A stretch of 64,000 bases of DNA from Bacteroidota bacterium (GTDB taxonomy: Bacteria; Bacteroidota; Bacteroidia; J057; JADKCL01). This document shows positions 62,458 through 64,000 of this stretch, one piece after another. The DNA lies in assembly GCA_016718825.1 (NCBI GenBank), contig JADKCL010000068.1:62001-126000 (forward strand), in the 5' to 3' direction. A program made the position numbers and the translations under genes. Positions within the stretch are counted from its first letter, which is position 1. Each line of letters starts with the position of its first letter. Under the pieces are notes generated by a model, which made no database searches, was not told the origin of the DNA, and saw nothing but the letters and a program-made list of their open reading frames with translations.

Positions 62458-64000
62458 ATGAAATTTCGAATAAATAAAAGGTATCCCGCACTGATTTGTG
62501 TGGCATGTCTCATGTTCCCTAGGTACATATTGGCCCAAAGTTGCCTGCAACCTGTAACCCCATCTTCGGGAACTTTGATCGAATTGGCGCACCCGCAATG
62601 TATTACCCTGCCCGGCAATGCCCTTGGGACATATAGTATTCCGGCAAGCACTACATTTGATGCCATCGCGGGGGGAAAGATAGACTTACTACCCGGATTC
62701 TTGGCTGATCGCTCCATGCCAGGTAGCAAGCCGGTTACAATCAGAACAGCCTCATGCGCAGGCTATGCCGTATCACATCTCTTGAGTACGACCATCGTTC
62801 CTTGGACGGCGCATAAGTTGAAGAAATTTGAACTTGCGGTAGACTTGCCATTGGACATCAGAGAGCAAATCTACTTGTTTTTGGACCAAAACACCACCAG
62901 AAGAGCATTTGCGAAACTTAATATCCCACCTACCAATACCACAGAACAGCTCAATCCATTTGACCCCTCCGACATTGAAGTCAAAGCAACCTTTACGCAC
63001 AGTTCAGGCACCGTCTTGACAAGGTATGCCTTTTTTTGCCCAAAGGTAAAGACCGCACAGTATGATCCCAACTTGACTTCCAGTTATACCTGTAATGGCA
63101 CTTCACAGGTAAGTATTACTCCAAATACCCTCTATGAAGCACTCATGGTTGATGAATTTAAGCATGACGATGTATTTCTCTACAAAAACCGTGCTGCCTC
63201 AAAATGCAGCGAATATATCGCGGGAACAGGAAGCCCGTCGATAAGGAAAGATGTTTGGGACGTCGACGTGGCTACCTCAAGTCTTTTTAAAGTCAGATTT
63301 GCTCCAACAATGATTGGAACATGGACTGTAGGAATCCAATTTAAAGTCAAGGGTCAGATTGTATGTATGACGGTTCCGACCTCGTTCTTCGTAGCTGATG
63401 CACCGATACCCTCCAAAGGATACTTGAAAAGAAGTACATCGACTGGCAACGGTGATTTGTTTTCATTTTCCGAGACAAACGAATTTTTCTTTCCCCTTGG
63501 CTACAATATTTGGTCTGCAAGGCCAGGGTCACTCTACGGTGACTTTTGCCCCGAAATTGGCCGAACTGAATACATGCACAATTTTCTCACTTCCATGAGC
63601 AAGTTGAAGTCAAGCAAAGGAAACTTCTTCCGATTAGGATGTGACGCCACGCATTTCAACATTGAATGGGAAGATCTCGGAAACTATTTTACGAGAATGG
63701 GGGCTGCCGATGACCTCGATTCCATAGTAGAGAATGCGGAAGCCAATGAACTTTATTTCATTATGACACTCTTTTCCCATCATGACTTTCAAAGGGCATA
63801 CAATGAATTTGGAGGTGGCTGTCAGCTTACTGGGAAATACGATCATGGAAAGGAATACGGGCGAAATGAGGTCTTGGAAAGAGGGAATAACCGATCCGGA
63901 GGATTTGGACCTCAGGCACATTGGTATTCCAACCCGTATTACACCGAAGGTGATAATAGCACGCCCTCCGATGACTATGCTATCACACCATACGACATGT
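62458..64000 (+). CDS. Secreted glycosidase-like protein, 3' end outside window
   Basis: Frame open from the ATG at 62458 to the window edge (514 codons seen, no stop). It begins with a signal peptide (MKFRINKRYPALICVACLMF ... ILAQS). A short cysteine-flanked stretch (GGKIDLLPGFLADRS ... TIRTASC) resembles the coat-hanger module of secreted Bacteroidota proteins. Residues of about 225-320 look like a DUF5060-type beta-sandwich (DVWDVDVATSSLFKVRFAPT, GTWTVGIQF). Then comes the start of a TIM-barrel-like part (EFFFPLGYNIW, FFRLGCDATHFNIEWEDLGN, LYFIMTLFSHHDF) of the kind found with DUF5060 in glycoside hydrolases. Catalytic residues cannot be assigned because the end is missing. Likely cotranscribed with the fibre-like gene. 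Confidence 0.72.
   Translation, partial: MKFRINKRYPALICVACLMFPRYILAQSCLQPVTPSSGTLIELAHPQCITLPGNALGTYSIPASTTFDAIAGGKIDLLPGFLADRSMPGSKPVTIRTASCAGYAVSHLLSTTIVPWTAHKLKKFELAVDLPLDIREQIYLFLDQNTTRRAFAKLNIPPTNTTEQLNPFDPSDIEVKATFTHSSGTVLTRYAFFCPKVKTAQYDPNLTSSYTCNGTSQVSITPNTLYEALMVDEFKHDDVFLYKNRAASKCSEYIAGTGSPSIRKDVWDVDVATSSLFKVRFAPTMIGTWTVGIQFKVKGQIVCMTVPTSFFVADAPIPSKGYLKRSTSTGNGDLFSFSETNEFFFPLGYNIWSARPGSLYGDFCPEIGRTEYMHNFLTSMSKLKSSKGNFFRLGCDATHFNIEWEDLGNYFTRMGAADDLDSIVENAEANELYFIMTLFSHHDFQRAYNEFGGGCQLTGKYDHGKEYGRNEVLERGNNRSGGFGPQAHWYSNPYYTEGDNSTPSDDYAITPYDM

Overview
The window looks like a chromosomal segment of a free-living member of the Bacteroidota. The evidence is several proteins with type IX secretion (T9SS) C-terminal sorting domains, a CarboxypepD_reg-type TonB-dependent receptor, an Omp28-type lipoprotein relative, TPR/HTH regulators of the Bacteroidota type, two secreted S74 (tail-fibre chaperone) proteins and TAnnTTTG-like promoter boxes. 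Base composition is near 50 percent GC by eye, and intergenic DNA is rich in dispersed repeats. I cannot place it more precisely than phylum. I saw no rRNA, tRNA or CRISPR array.

Layout. 1-10.9 kb: two paralogous giant T9SS surface proteins with matching terminators. 11-16 kb: a zinc-ribbon membrane protein, a two-gene set carrying three PhyH dioxygenase domains, and a small T9SS protein. 16.4-20.4 kb: a DUF2064 protein and a TonB-dependent receptor. 20.5-32.1 kb, minus strand: a reductive pyrimidine degradation set (yeast-type cytosine deaminase, PreA, PreT, beta-ureidopropionase and, further upstream, dihydropyrimidinase). Inside it lie a lipoprotein, an exported YihQ-like GH31 sulfoquinovosidase candidate, a UPF0158-GNAT fusion and a ChbG-type deacetylase. 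32.3-36.6 kb: a small exported protein, a 56-bp tandem repeat, an LpxH-like phosphoesterase, a Crp/Fnr regulator with an SDR, and a lamin-tail protein. 37.2-40.7 kb: a DUF4157 (eCIS-associated) protein with an OTU-like C-terminus and a conserved Bacteroidota hypothetical protein. 40.7-42.7 kb: a gene-poor, repeat-rich stretch. 42.7-47.2 kb: an AraC regulator, an Omp28/T9SS protein, a TPR-HTH regulator and a tandem pseudo-acyl-carrier protein. 47.4-54.9 kb: two tandem S74 genes (the second frameshifted) and a T9SS protein. 55.5-57.9 kb: a sterol-desaturase-family enzyme with a complete IS1595-family element just upstream. 58.2-61.1 kb: an overlapping MORN/outer-membrane pair. 61.7-64 kb: a trimer-type surface protein and a glycosidase-like gene running off the end.

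Working together: the clearest pathway is cytosine to uracil to dihydrouracil to N-carbamoyl-beta-alanine to beta-alanine, with all steps present on one strand. Each spacer in its core carries a different inverted repeat. The most unusual proteins are the tandem ACP-like protein whose two phosphopantetheine serines are replaced by Arg and Lys, the DUF4157-OTU-like candidate toxin, the UPF0158-AAC(3)-I-like fusion, and the exported YihQ relative.
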